Shown here piece after piece: positions 19,920 through 32,700 of a DNA stretch of 64,000 nucleotides (position 1 is the first letter of the stretch; every line of letters begins with the position of its first letter). The notes under the pieces were generated by a model that did no database searches, was not told the DNA's origin, and saw only the letters and a program-made list of their open reading frames with translations. Source of the DNA: Limnomonas spitsbergensis. Lineage: Eukaryota > Chlorophyta > Chlorophyceae > Chlamydomonadales. Position numbers and translations under genes: made by a program. The stretch spans positions 372,001 through 436,000 of the forward strand of contig JAYJMM010000087.1 in NCBI GenBank assembly GCA_037349105.1, given 5' to 3'.

Positions 19920-20460
19920 ATGGCTTGCCCATGAAATTACTGGGGCCATCTAGTGCCCATGCGATGACTGGGGCCATCTAGTGCCCGTGCGATTACCGGG
20001 GCCATCTAGTGCCCATGCGATTACTGGGGCCATCTAGTGCCCATGCGATTACCGGGGCCATCTAGTGCCCATGCGATTACTGGGGCCATCTAGTGCCCAT
20101 GCGATTACCTGGGCCATCTAGTGCCCATGCGATTACCGGGGCCATCTAGTGCCCATGCGATTACCGGGGCCATCTAGTGCCCATGCGATTACTGGGGCCA
20201 TCTAGTGCCCATGTGATGACTGGGGCCATCCAGTGCCCATGCGATTACCTGGGCCATCTAGTGCCCATGCGATTACTGTGGCCATCTAGTGCCCATGCGA
20301 TTACCGGGGCCATCTAGTGCCCATGCGATGACTGGGGCACTAGTGCCCATACGATTACCGGGGCCATCTAGTGCCCATGCGATGACTGGGGCCATCAAGT
20401 GCCCATGCAATTACTGGGGCAATGAAGGTCCCATGCGATCGCACGGGCCATCGAGTGCCC
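19920..20460. repeat. 28-bp satellite
   Basis: About 18 copies of GGGGCCATCTAGTGCCCATG plus CGATTACC, with small changes. There are no variable spacers between units, so this is a simple satellite. Confidence 0.95.
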
Positions 20461-22365
20461 ATTTAACTGTCAATTGCACAAACTTGTTTCTGAAAATTTT
20501 GGCTGTCCTTTGTCTTGACAAAAAAAGACACCATGAAATGGCTGCATTGTGTTCTAGATGAAAGGGCTGGGAAAACGGCTCTGCACCTGTGCCGGAGGCC
20601 TGTCCTTGCACTCGCAAATCGGTCCTGGTTGAGAACTGTGCATTTTGGCCCTGACGGTGGAGACTTGTCAAGGCCCTTCGGTTGCTAAGCTAAGCCCTAC
20701 TGCTGGAGTCTACAGTTGGTTTGCACAGCCCTGCCAGTTGGGACTTTTCTACTTCGTGCAGTCTCGCCGTCGGGGAATTTCGTTGCTTTCCACGGGCCTG
20801 CCGGTTGGGTCTTCTTTTCAGAGTGCGGTCTTACCGTTTGATTATTTCGTTGATTTTCACGGGCCTCATGGTGGTGTGATTATCTGCTTGAGGATCATTA
20901 AGATGCCTCAGGTGTTGAGCACGGCCCTCACTGTGGGTGGTTAGTTAGTTACCAACAGAATACTCAGAAGCCCAGAAAGGCCATGTCGGTTATGAATCTT
21001 GAACTTTTGAATTGGGGGGGGGGGGGGGGGGGATTGAAGGGCATGGGCTGGCTGGGATGAGAATGGTGTGGGTTGGATGGGGAGTGAATGTGTGTGAATG
21101 GGCTTGGATGTGAATGTGTGAGAATGGGTTGGGTTGGATGGGGTGTGAATGTGTTGAACTGGGTGTGGTTTTTAATTTGAATTGGTTTGTCTATCAGGGG
21201 GGGACATCTGTAGATGCCGCACATGTTTTAATCACTTTGGAATTTGTGTGAAGATGGCCTGTCCGTGTCTAAGGGCATGCACAGCGAAGTGTGTACTGTG
21301 TGCTTGTACAGCCTGTATGTGCTGCCTGCATGTACTGCACTGGCAGTACAAGTACTGCTCTTAACTTGGGAGTGTGTACCACAGGCTGGTGTGTCACAGT
21401 CCAGATTTGGTGCAGCCTTAATCAGGCGTGTGTATCGTCGAGGTTTGTTGTAGAAACTTGCATTGCCGATCCTTTTGTCAAGGTTCCCAAGCCTTTTATG
21501 TTGCAAGACTTCCAAGCCTTATTTGTGTCAGGCTGTTACGGTATGTGTCGTCCACCATTTTGGCGGTACAGCCTGAATCACGCATGTGTTCCTTTGGTCC
21601 TTAGAAACACGTTTTAATTTTGGGGGGCAGCCTCAATCTCGAAAGTTCCAGCTGGTTCTCAGGGTCATGCTCTGGGTTCCGTAGTTGGTGGGATGCTTGG
21701 TATAATGGAACCGTGCTGCCGACTCCCATTTCAGGACTTTTTTGTCGCGATGCCTGGTCAATGTGTGGGGCAAGGGTCTGGAGGGAGGAGATGGAGAGGA
21801 CCTTCGGAGGCATCTGAGTGTCAAAGGGGATTCTAGAAAAGTATCCCTCTTTTGGAGAATGAGTTGCGGGACATATAACCTCTTCCCAGCTTTTGGGCAT
21901 GAGTGTTGAGGGCTGCTGATTTGTTTTTTTCGCCAGCTGGCTCCGAAAGTATCGACAAACTAGCGCCTCCCTTTCTTCCTTCACAAGCAAGGAGGGTGGC
22001 GTCTGTGGCAGGGCTCAAAGGTGACCGTTAGGTCTACCCGCTCATTTCACTAGGTGGGAAAGACATATGGAAGCATCAAGTAAACGATTCGGGTTTTTGC
22101 GACCTAAGATTTCCTAGCCTCTTGATGGCTGAAGGATCCAGGATTTAGATCTGATATGACGGGTCGTGCACTGCTGTGTGGGTATGCGTGTGCATATTTT
22201 TTGTTCATTCGCTGCATCAGGTGTGGGCTCCAATGGATCTATGCCTGTCTGGATCCAGATCTATGTCTGCTTAAATTTGCAAAATATTGTCAGGGTTTGG
22301 GAATTTCGATTTTCTGGGAATTTTCTGAAAAGTTTTTGATACAGTATGTGTACAGAGATTTGGGC
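20461..22365. other. Non-coding spacer
   Basis: No gene could be supported. It holds a 17-18-base poly-G tract at about 21014, followed by G/T-rich GAATGTGTGTGAATGGG repeats to 21175. Confidence 0.5.
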
Positions 22366-22412
22366 GCCGATGCGGCCGAGCTTTTTTAGCAAGGCCGGAG
22401 GGTACCGTAATT
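22366..22412 (+). repeat. Dispersed motif C, copy 1 (+)
   Basis: GCGCCGATGCGGCCGAGC, T-run, AGCAAGGCCGGAGGGTACCG. It is a diverged member of a family of about 55 bp with ten copies. The consensus core is GCGGCCGAGCC, TTTTCAGCA, GGGCCCAGAGGTGTAACG, TCATTGAC. Confidence 0.6.
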
Positions 22413-22924
22413 ATAATCAATTCCCTTGCCGAGTGACAGGCTTAGTCTCCCGCCAGTCCGCTATATTACTCTATACGGACTGAAGCAAGTAGTTCCCGTT
22501 TCCTTGAATACTGGATTTTTCTCGTATATCACTTAAAAGCGGGTAGATGTGTTTCTCGACATCTTCTTGATTACTGGGATGGCTAGCAGTCTGAAGCGTA
22601 AGGGTGAAAACGACTGGTGTCGACAAGGAAGTAATTGTGATGGAAGATTGATCTGGTTTCCCTAGGTGAGGGCTTGCCTTGCCCCGAGGTCCTACACTGA
22701 TAGTTCGAAGTGTCGAAGGTTTTTGAAAAAGCTTTGGACTGACTAGCCAGCTGACTCAATTTCTGCTGAAAAGACATGCTGATGTAACCATAGGTGGTCG
22801 TCGAGCATTTCTGCTTTCAGACTGTCTACTCCCCAGCTTATCCATCATGATTCACAACGCACGTAATCATATTTATGCTAAAGCTCGGGTCATGTTGCGA
22901 TGGAGACCTGTCTGTTATGTGTAA
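22413..22924. other. Non-coding spacer between motif C copies
   Basis: No supported gene. It is bounded by a forward motif C and a reversed one, so the pair could mark the ends of one decayed element. Confidence 0.4.
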
Positions 22925-22988
22925 TGGCGTTACACCTCTGGGCCATGCAGCCCCTGCTCAAAAGGCTCGGCCGCATCCACGCCAAACT
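22925..22988 (-). repeat. Dispersed motif C, copy 2 (-)
   Basis: GGCGTTACACCTCTGGGCC, CCCTGCTCAAAAGGCTCGGC and CGCATCCACGCC: the full motif in reverse orientation, followed by a purine-rich stretch. Confidence 0.75.
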
Positions 22989-23724
22989 AATCAGTTGGGA
23001 GGAAAGAAACAGAAGTTGGTTGGTCAGGAAAAGCAAAGTAAGGGGATATAATTATAGAGATTCAAGGGACTCGGGAGACTGGGAAAGAAGGAGCCGTACT
23101 TTGTGTGCACCAGGGTGTGTGCACACAACTGTGGGCCCTAATAGCAAGCTTGGTCAATGACATTAAACCTAATTCGGGCCATGTTAGGAGGCTAGACAAA
23201 AACAGCCACACCAAACCATTTTCAATGACGTTCAATCACGTTAAATGCCGTTAAATGACGTTCAATAATATTAAACAACATGGTACCTCTTTGGGATCCG
23301 CCGTCCCCAAACTGCGTCAGACAGCGACTGACCTGCAGCCGCAGTCAGGGTAGCAGCTGCAGGTCCGTCGCTACCCGTCACAGAGGTGGTAGCGTCAGTC
23401 GATGCAGCATACGAGCAGGCGCTGGATGCAGCCGGCAGAGGGGACCCCAGAGATCCTGCCACTGAACACAAGCCTGCGGCCGCCTACCGCGCCTAGTTCC
23501 AGCCTACGGCGGGCGCTGTCCTTACGCAGGCCTGGGGCCGCACCAGCCGAAGGGAGTGTGCTTGTGTATGCACCAACTAAGGCTGCGGCTCAGCGCCGTC
23601 AACTCGGCCGACACTAGAGGACGGCGCAGCGGTCAGCAACAGTGTTGTGCATTCGCTCGTTTATGACGTTTTTTAAATTCATTTGGACTCCGTACGGAAT
23701 TTTCTTTCTTTCTTTGAATTTAAC
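22989..23724. other. Non-coding spacer with a GC-rich patch
   Basis: 23290-23620 is GC-rich (CCGCAGTC, GCAGCTGC, GGCTGCGGC) unlike its flanks and may be a fragment of a lost ORF. The frames are short and broken, and no family was recognised. Confidence 0.4.
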
Positions 23725-23910
23725 AAGGTGTGAGGCCGGCCGTCCAACCCTAGGAAGCCTGAGACGCTGACACACAAAAAACAGCCCGGGTGCGCATGGC
23801 ACCCTTGTCGACAGCTGAGAAAAGGCGAGCAGGAACAGGAAAGGCGCACGACCAACAAGCACTCACACGGCCGCAATAACTCATGCGTAGATTTTTTGAT
23901 TAAGGTATAA
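23725..23910 (+). repeat. Dispersed repeat family F, copy 2
   Basis: Matches 6645-6805: AGCCTGAGACGCTGA, AACAGCCCGGG, CAGCTGAGAAAAGGCGAGCA and GGAACAGGAAAGG, then AAGCACTCACAC. Confidence 0.75.
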
Positions 23911-25059
23911 AAATAACTGCTACCCCGCCACGACACCCCTCTAGCTAAAGCACACTACCACCAAAATCCTACCCGTAAGCAGCTGCACGAAAACCGAGAA
24001 AACGGTACCCAACCTACAAAAGGACACAAGAGCCAACAGGAAGCCAGAAAAATAGCTGTCTGGACACTAAGAGGGCAAAGGGCGAAGTAATCCCTGAAGG
24101 CATGGCCCCCCACCCACAAAGACACAACTTACAAACTAACAGCCAGCCAAATGGCCCAAACTACCCTGAGGCCCGCACAACAAGAAGCAAACTTACATAC
24201 ACCCATTTGCTCCATAGGGCAAAATGTGTGAAAAGTGTGGCGAGTTTCTATTTGTTTTCTTGCCGTCTTTGCGCCTCGCTGTATTCCACGCGTCGGCGTT
24301 TTAATCATCGCTCTCTCTTTAAGCTCCTTTGCATTGATGGGAAAAGGAAACATTGACCTTTCCTTTGCAGGGCAGGATGCCACCAGGATCTATTGATAAA
24401 TCTAGGCAGAACACACTGCATGACTATATTCGACTGTACGGTACTCAAGGACTCTGGAGACGACCTTGGCTTACATTCGATTTGTCTTCAAGGTCAAGGG
24501 AAGGACAACAGGCCTCCTACCTAGCTTTTGGTAGGACCCCCTTATCATATTTTTTGTACCACCACATGGATCTTAAAACTTACTTACATACGCTCAACAT
24601 CCATACAGTGTATGGATGCACCTAAACGTATGCACAACACTGGTCAGCAGCGTGACAGATGGTGCTGCCAGCGATGTTGGGCTAGGGGAGACGGCGAGCA
24701 GGACGCATCGCTTTTAATGCCCCAGCGTGCAGGATCAACTTAGGGAGCGGGGATGGGCAGGTCCTTCGAACGGTGCTAGAAACTTCTTCGAGTTGTACCG
24801 GGGCAGGCTTGGGTGGGATGCCTTGGCTTTTGTGGAAGACGTGGTAGACGGCACTATCCGAAGCCTGGAAAAAAGGCCCCCTTAACGTAAGAACACCGAG
24901 CTAAAATAGTCGCCGCCTTAAAAAAAAATGTAGAGGCGTGGACTTTCTTAAAGGCTGGACCTTCCTTTGCCTTACTTTTCCAGCCTTTTGTCTGCCCCTT
25001 AACTTTATTTACCCCTTCTCCTCGCCCTTTACCTCTTTTCCTGCCCCTATTAATTTTGC
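23911..25059. other. Non-coding spacer
   Basis: No gene could be supported. Only short unrecognised reading frames are present (for example around 24353-24743). Confidence 0.4.
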
Positions 25060-25112
25060 GCCCTCGCTGCCGAGCCTTTTTGAGCAGGGCCGAGAGGTGT
25101 AACGTCATTGAC
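25060..25112 (+). repeat. Dispersed motif C, copy 3 (+)
   Basis: GCGCCCTCGCTGCCGAGCC, TTTTTGAGCAGGGCCGAGAG, GTGTAACGTCATTGACC. Confidence 0.75.
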
Positions 25113-25603
25113 CTCTTGAACTTGCTTGGACTTCCTAAAATAGGCTCGGCCGTGTTGACGTCCTTCTGTCTGGTTGGAATGTAAAGAAAATACAGAACTA
25201 AATATATAACGAAGGGGAAACACCCTCCTCCCCACGGAAAAAGGACCGGCAATGTGTGCCCTAGAATTGTGCAGTTTTAATGGTTGGTATAAAAACCTGG
25301 CTTGATTTTTTGTTCCAATCTACTGGCCTGTACCTGTTTCCCAAAGGTGTAACGGCATTGTTACTTTGGTTTGTATATCCTTTCTTTGGGTGGGTGGGTA
25401 TTTTCAGTTTGGTTCATCTTTTGCCTCTTCTCTTTAATCTCCCATTGTTCATGCCTTGAATCTTCAGGAGCGAGGAACCTTCGCAATGCTCTTTCTTTCA
25501 TTTGGGTGGGGGAGATTTATATTTTTCTCCTCTTTGTTCCTCTCGTTCTTTCGCTAACCCTCTTCACCTCCACTTACCGTATCTTCTCATAATTTAGCTG
25601 CTG

Positions 25604-25652
25604 TGCACCCACGCGACCGGGCCTTTTCAGCAGGGCCCAGAGGGTAAATTTC
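25604..25652 (+). repeat. Dispersed motif C, copy 4 (+)
   Basis: GTGCACCCACGCGACCGGGC, TTTTCAGCAGGGCCCAGAGG. It lies directly upstream of the dead LINE fragment. Confidence 0.75.
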
Positions 25653-25659
25653 GTTTAAT

Positions 25660-26095
25660 GTTGGAGCCCTCAACAGGGCTTACGACTGCGTGCCTCGGTA
25701 GCATATGTGGCGGCATCTGTGCCAATGATGTGAGGGCGCTTCAAGAAGGTGCCATGGGCACGCTCACAAGCGGGCACACAATCTCGCCCTATGCCTGCTC
25801 CATAGGCACCAAGCCGGGCTGTCCTCCGATAGATACCACTCACTGCTCTTTCGCCACTATATCAACGACCCACCCGGATTGATCTCAGCCAGGGACCCAG
25901 CATACGCATTGGGCTAGGGGCGAGGCAGCAGCGACATTGCCAGCTCTATGCGAAAGACCTGCCTGTCTACCTTGCCAGGACGCATCCCTACAGGGCTGCA
26001 ACGCATGCTGGATGCCCTTCATGGGTACCGTACGCAGTAGATGAACAAATCCGAGTCAAAGTCAGCAAGACAGAGATCTTGGGGTTCAGCAGCAC
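25660..26095 (+). pseudogene. Dead LINE (non-LTR) reverse-transcriptase fragment
   Basis: Several frames together give reverse-transcriptase landmarks of non-LTR retrotransposons: GTKPGCPP, then HSLLFRHYINDPPG in another frame, then QLYAKDL in place of the catalytic YADD block, LARTHP and KVSKTEILGFSSTR. The catalytic aspartate pair is damaged and the pieces are frameshifted, so it cannot be active. Only the palm region is present, with motif C copies on both sides. Confidence 0.75.
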
Positions 26096-26136
26096 TCGCC
26101 CGGCCGAGCCTTTTGGAGCCGGGCCCAGAGCCGTAA
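26094..26136 (+). repeat. Dispersed motif C, copy 5 (+)
   Basis: CTCGCCCGGCCGAGCCTTTT, GGAGCCGGGCCCAGAGCCGT, AAC. It abuts the end of the LINE fragment. Confidence 0.65.
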
Positions 26137-26284
26137 CATTTTTTACATTACAGCTCCTTTATAAAAACAGGGCCCGTGGGTATTGCGTCAAAAAAAATGT
26201 TAGCACAGACAACGTACAACTGGCATCATCCGCAGCAAATATAAACAGTCGAGTAAGCGACACTTGGGCAACATCCGCTACACA

Positions 26285-26543
26285 CCTGATACACTGAGGC
26301 GGCAGCCTCATCATCGTTTGTTTCGTTCGTTCCTCCCAACCCTCAAGTTACGCACCCACGCGGCCGAGCTAGTTTGATCAGGGCCCAGAGGTGTAATGTC
26401 ATTGACTGATGCGGCCTCATCATTGCTTCGCCTTCATGACAGCCTTCAGGTCGATGGCAAACATTCGAGTGACACAGTGTTTGGGCAACATCCGCAACAT
26501 CTGCAACACCGCAACACCCTGATACACTGATGCAGAGGCCTTA
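26285..26543 (-). repeat. Copies of the FKBP gene end and motif C, copy 6
   Basis: 26408-26470 (GATGCGGCCTCATCATTGCT, TCGCCTTCATGACAGCCTTC, AGGTCGATGGCAAACAT) is a decayed duplicate of the FKBP 3' exon end at 26530-26590. A weaker one is near 26295. Motif C lies at 26348-26406. Confidence 0.85.
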
Positions 26544-26738
26544 TCATCGCTTCGCCTTCACGACGGCCTTCAGGTCGATGTCAAACATGAGCGTCTTGTC
26601 GATCATGCCTCTGTTCTCAAGCACAAAGCCCAGCGCCCTCTCCCCCGCGAACGTCGAGGGCTTGGGGCCGCGCTTGCGCCAGTCGTAATCCGGGTACCCC
26701 AGCTCCTCTGGCACGATGATGCGCCGGATACAGCCGAC
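26544..26738 (-). CDS. FKBP19: FKBP exon 6 (stop exon)
   Basis: Acceptor ATGCCCAG|GTC on the minus strand; stop TGA at 26544-26546. It encodes VGCIRRIIVPEELGYPDYDW through RALGFVLENRGMIDKTLMFD. The most conserved part of the gene. Confidence 0.95.
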   Translation of the reverse strand, partial: VGCIRRIIVPEELGYPDYDWRKRGPKPSTFAGERALGFVLENRGMIDKTLMFDIDLKAVVKAKR

Positions 26739-29700
26739 CTGGGCATCAGAAGAATTGTCAGGATTTATATTTTGGGGTGTAGGGTCTGAAGTTTGGGAAG
26801 TCAACGTTTTGGAAGGTACCATAGATTATCATAGACTGCGCTAAAAAAACGATTATTGGCCTGCGCGGTAGTAATAATTCAAAAATTGCCGCTGCGTGGA
26901 GTGTCAGTCTGGTGCCCAAACAGAAATGTTGGGGGTGTGCGCTATGAATTAAAAACAGCAAAAAACGAAAACACTGTTTGATTTGACTTCCGTTCAGTGA
27001 TCCGTACGCCAGTTCCTGTAGCGAAGCTCGATCCTGGGGGCAGAGACGGTGTTGACGACTGCTGGCGTTTTGGGGCCCCAACGGCCACACATTTCCTGAG
27101 GCCAGGAACCGGCCAGGGCGGTCTTCTTCAGATAGTTCGGTTCTTGAGGTGCTAATGGAACCGGCAGAGGAGGAGGATGACTTTGCTGAGTTTTGCTGAC
27201 CGTGTACAGTCCTTCTTAGCATCAAACGAGGGTTTTGACTGAGTTTTACTGTACTGCCTGAAAGTGCTGCGCGGACGGAAATTAATCTTATTATACCTGA
27301 TGCGCGACGTTAAATTAAATCACCTGCTGCGCGACCGGTTTCATTTGCCTACTTTGCTGCGCGTCGAAGATTTAAATCACAAAAAAATTGCAGCGCGGAC
27401 CCCACGTCAATGTACTGTTCATGGTCAACGGAAAATGAATACGGTAGGTTTTAGGGCTCAGGGTTTGCAAGGGAGACGGCAGTACATAACCAGGTTTTAT
27501 GGTACAGGGTTCGTAAAGGTGACGGCAGTACATAACCTGGTTTTAGGGTTTGTAGGGGAGACGGCAATACATGACCAGGTTTAGGGTTTGTACAGGAGAC
27601 GGCAGTACATGACCAGGGTTAAGGTTCTAGGCTAAAGGGATTGTACAAGGACGGCCTGATGGCAGTAGATTGCGTGGTTGAATGGTTAAGACTTTAGGGT
27701 TGGTCAGGGACATGATAGTAGATCACAAGGGATTAGATTATGTACTTATATGTTATACATTTGGGGTTCAGGGTGTAGGCTGTAGCGAGTGTGAGGGCAT
27801 GGGGGTAAATACCAGGGTTTATATTTGGGTTTTTTATTTGGGCGTAGAGGTTTTGTGTTGGAAAGTAAAGATTAATAAAATGTAAAGAAACAAACGCTGT
27901 TGCAACACAAAATATGTGGAATTAGATGACAAGGGGTCAGGTTAAAGGGCATAGCGGTTGATCATATGGTTGAACGTTAAGGATCTGAGGGGGAACAGCA
28001 AATTGAAAAACTGTTGAACGCATCTTCGCCGTCAAAATGGCCTCTTAAACGCGGGGGTTTTGAGGTCCTGACCCAGCTCGCTCTGCCTTTCCCTCCCCTC
28101 CCCTTTCCGCTTTGCCCCTCCCGCCCGCACCTTCATCGTTGAAATGGCCTCTTCAAACGCGGGAATGTACAGGTCCTGACCCAGCACGAAACGCAAGTAG
28201 TCCTTGTTCTCGTCGTTGAAGCTGCTGCCCTTGGGCTGAGGGTTGCATGGGACACACGGGACAGGGGCAACCGTGAGGATGCATGGGACAATTGGGACGG
28301 GGGCGGGCGTGCGGATGCGGAGCGGGAACAAAAAACACAAATAGGTACGACGAAAGAAAGCTACGCCCTGTCGGAGGCGTGAGGGTTGAGGAAACAGCGC
28401 AGCCTGGGCCGAAGCCACATCCGCGCCGTTATCATTAGCAAGAGCAAGCATGCTTACCGTTGCCGCCGGTGGGCCAAACGGCGTTGGGCCAACCTTTTGG
28501 ACAGTCCATGCATTTCCCGCATCAGTCCAGGTCCCTTCCCTTCCGAACATTCCATGAATTTCCCGCATCAGTCCAGGTCCCTTCCCTTCCCTTCCCTTCC
28601 GAACATTCCATGAATTTCCCGCATCAGTCCAGGTCCCTTCCCTTCCCTTCCCTTCCGAACAGTCCATGAATTTCCCGCATCAGTCCAGGCGGCCTCCTGA
28701 CTAGCTTTGCCTCAGCTTTCACACTTTGTCACACCTGCTGATGCTTTGATGAAACAAAAAAAATATGAACAACACTAACTGTAAGAGATTGCATACAGTA
28801 GCATATTTACCGTGATATCCCGCAATTCCCTTAATTTTAGTGGCCTTTGGCTACATCTACTATTTCGACTATACTTCAGCTACATCAGGGTCAAGAACCT
28901 CATCATGCCCCTTCCTCAAAAGGCACAAGTGTGTCCTATCCGTTTTTCAACGCAGTTTAGCTACGCTACGGCTACATCTAGGACCGAAACCTTGTCTTGT
29001 TCCTCGTCTCATAAGGCTTGGAATGGCAAGTTTAGGCTACACTTAGGCTATGATTAGGCTACATTTAGAATATATATTTAGGCTACATCACGGCATCACG
29101 GCCCCCGTAGCCGGGGCGAGATTTTTTCTTCAAGGGATCTACTGCTATGGGAGTTGGACAACAATTTTCCAAGTAAAGGGGACATAATGGTTAAGAGCAC
29201 GCGCTTTTAATACCAGCCTGGGGTTCCTTTCTGCATCCAGAGGAACTTTGCGGGGAGAAATCCACCGTGACCACCGGGTCATGTGTATTTTTTTGCGACT
29301 CAGCTACATGTCGGCTACACCCTAGTCCCCTACCCTCACCTTGTTTCTCTCCCCCAAAGGTCTCCTGCACTGCTTATATAACCAGGGGGTATAACACATT
29401 TACTCTATGAACGCTTGTCAGCTACACTTAAGCTACAACACGTCAGGTACACCTTAGGTATATCATGGTCCATAACCTCATACCTTGCTCCTAGCCCCCA
29501 AAGTCCTCCCGCACCGGTAGTATAACACACATTTACATTGTTTAGCGCTCGTCAGGTGCTCTTCAGCTACATCAAGTCAGCTGCACTTCAGCAACATCAC
29601 ATCAGCTACATCATAGCTACATCACGTCAGCTACATTTCAGCTACATCACGTCAGCCACACTTCAGCTACATCACGTCAGCCACACTTCTGCTACATCAC

Positions 29701-32700
29701 GTCAGCTACAATTCTGCTACATCACGTCAGCTTCACTTCAGCTACATCACTGTCCATGACCTCACCTTGTTCCTCGCCTCAAAAGGCCTCCCGTAGTATC
29801 CTATCGTGTAGCCATCCCAATCTATTGTGACCATGTCTGCGGAGCGGGCAGAGGGCAAGGCACAGTTATTAACTAAAAGATAAAATGTACGCTACTGGTA
29901 ATTTGTGAATATATAATTCAAAAACACGCTTAAGAATGTCCGCTCCATTCAGCCGCATCAATACTGCGCCGTCCCTATCTTACATAACGGCGACTACCGA
30001 GCGGTGGGTGAGACACAGGGGGTGAGACATCAAGTGGCGAGCAGAAGTTTCCCGCTCTTCGGATCTTTAGAGACCCCTTAGAGACCCCTTAGAGACCCCT
30101 TAGAGACCCCTTAGAGACCCCTTAAACTCGGTAATACTATCATGTTTCAATTGATGACACTCGGTTTTGTCTCACCGTGTGACTTTAAAAATGACCGGAC
30201 TCTCCTTTCACGCCCATGTGACCCATGTGCAGTATTCCGTTGATTTCAAATGGACCGAAAGTTAGTACTAGGCACAAACACGATGAAGAGGCCCAAGAAG
30301 AGGGTTGATCAAGCTATGGGTCTGAGTGATTCATGCTTAGTAGTGCACTATTAGGAACTGTAGACAATTTGCCAAACAACTTGGGCGTATTGACAAGCTC
30401 GCCGTTTCATCCCTTTTGCATGGGCTCGCGAGGGCACGATTTAAAAAGCCTATCCACGTGCACCAAACCCAGGTCAAGAAGAAGCACACACACTAGCCGT
30501 ATGCTCGCCAGTGACAAATAACAAATATGATGGGGTGCATCAATAAAACTGAGAACTCAGAAAACAGGGTGTGCGCACAGTCGAACCCCCATCGTCACCA
30601 GCCAACCCCCTCCGCATCCATACTAGCCCCACTACCAGGTGGCTGCCCACCAGTCCATACCTAGAACTTGATATTTCTATGGCATGAAGCTCAAACCCAG
30701 GGGTGTAGGCCCACCATGTCCCAAGACTGCAAGACCAGCCAAGAAGGAGGTGTTGTTTACTTTCGCGCCACCGAGGGTTATTTTTGCTCGCCCCTACATC
30801 TGAAGTCAGCAATTCAGTCTTTCATTTTCCGTGTTCAGTTCCAGTCAACGTAATTTTAGGGCAAATTCAGCTACTTCCCCCCCCGCAAAGGACCGTTATT
30901 AATCAGACTGTTTTTGAATCGCGGCGTGTTTGTACAGCACTGATTGAAACAGTATACAAGAAGGCAGGCAAGCCGCATGGGTCAAATCGCTTGCATGCAA
31001 TGGAGCGTCAGGTCAAAACGCAATTTCATGCACATCAGTATGCGCTTCAACTTAATCATCCCTGGATTAAATCGAAATGAACCCTTTATGCACTTCTAAT
31101 CAACCCCACACCGTAATAAAATATACCAGTAAGACCAGGAATCAAACTTAACATAACTTTTTAATAAACCTTCGAAAAACCCTTTATTATTTTGGAAGTC
31201 CTTAATCAGCATGCCTGCAATGTATACCTACACTTCTGCTACACTTCAGCTACATTGGCCTGCGGCTGGGTGCTGGTACAGCATGCCCTCTCTGAAGTCC
31301 TTGTACTGCCCCCCATGCTCACTTCCAGCCTGCAATACTTCGCTGGTACCCTCTCAGAAGTCCTTGTACTGCCACCCACGCTCACCTCCAGCCTGCGGTA
31401 CTTCGCCGGTAACCTCCCGGAAGTCCTTGTACTCCCACCCACGCTCACCTCCAGCCTGCGGTGTTTCACCGGTACCCTCCCGGAGGTCCTTGTACTGCCA
31501 CCCACGCTCACCTCCAGCCTGCGGTACTTCACCGGTACCCTCCCGGAAGTCCTTGTACTCCCACCCACGCTCACCTCCAGCCTGCGGTACTTCGCCGGTA
31601 CCCTCCCGGAAGTCCTTGTACTCCCACCCACGCTCACCTCCAGCCTGCGGTACTTCGCCGGTACCCTCCCGGAAGTCCTTGTACTGCAGCCCGCTGGTGG
31701 TCGTTACATAGTCCGGGTACCTGTGGCCAGAGAGAGGGGCATGCCAATCATCCTGAATCAAATGTTGAGGCACCCCAGGTGCTTACATATTATATTAACA
31801 GCGTCTTCGCACCTGTCCAATAGCCATTGCCGAAAGAGCCAGCTGAGCTCAATTTGGGTCCCAGACGGTAAGAGCACTTTTTACCTCTACCTATTGGGAC
31901 CCACATTGCGCTCTTGGGGCTGCAAGGGGACGCCGCCCTCCTCACCCCGTCAGGATGTCAATAATCCTGCCTCTACTGCCCTGAACTGAGCTGTACATCA
32001 CCCACATGATCCTCAACACGCCTGAACATGCCATAAGCCTTGTCCCAAAGCGCTTTCATGGGCGTGAGGGTGATCAGAGTCTTGTACTGCCCTGCCTTGT
32101 AACGTACTGCCTTATACCGTGCCGCCTTGTAATGTACTGCCTTGCTATACCTGTAATTGGTTGCATCGTACTGCCCTGCACTCCCTGATCCTCACCAGGC
32201 CTCTCGTCTAGTCCCTCAGCACCTCCAAGGACGTAAACGTACCTATCATCTTGTACTGTCCTGCCTAGTACTGTACTGCCATGTACAGCCAGATCGGATC
32301 GGGTCTTGACCTTGCCGTCATCCTAGTCTCTCAGCGCATCCATGGGTGTTAAGGTGTCCAGGCCTTACCCAGCCCAGCTCTATAATGCACTACTCTATCG
32401 CGTACTTTCCTGCACTGCCTTGTCCTGCCCTTTACACTTGCCTGATCCTTGCCTTGCCGTAATCTTTGTCCCGCAGTGCGTCCATGGGCGTGAAGGTGTC
32501 CAAGGTCTTGTTAGCCGCAGCCTCAGCGCCCGCAACATGCAACCAGGGAAGTAGGGCTAGAGGGGAGGCTAGGATGAAGCGCCTGAGAAACGTGAGGAAA
32601 TAGTGTGGACGTGAAATGTGGATACAATGTTGGGAACAAGTGTGAGGAAAGTGTGATGCTTTCAACTAGGGGCCTCAGTCTGCATGTCATGTAGCTGTCA

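Noticed and set aside
19920..20460. CRISPR-like regular repeats
   Set aside because: Units are contiguous with no unique spacers, and the host is eukaryotic.
29175..29250. tRNA-like stretch with a TGGTTAAGAGCACGCG block and GGGGTTC
   Set aside because: Resembles a D-arm and part of a T-arm, but no acceptor-stem pairing or convincing anticodon arm. At most a decayed tRNA-derived repeat.
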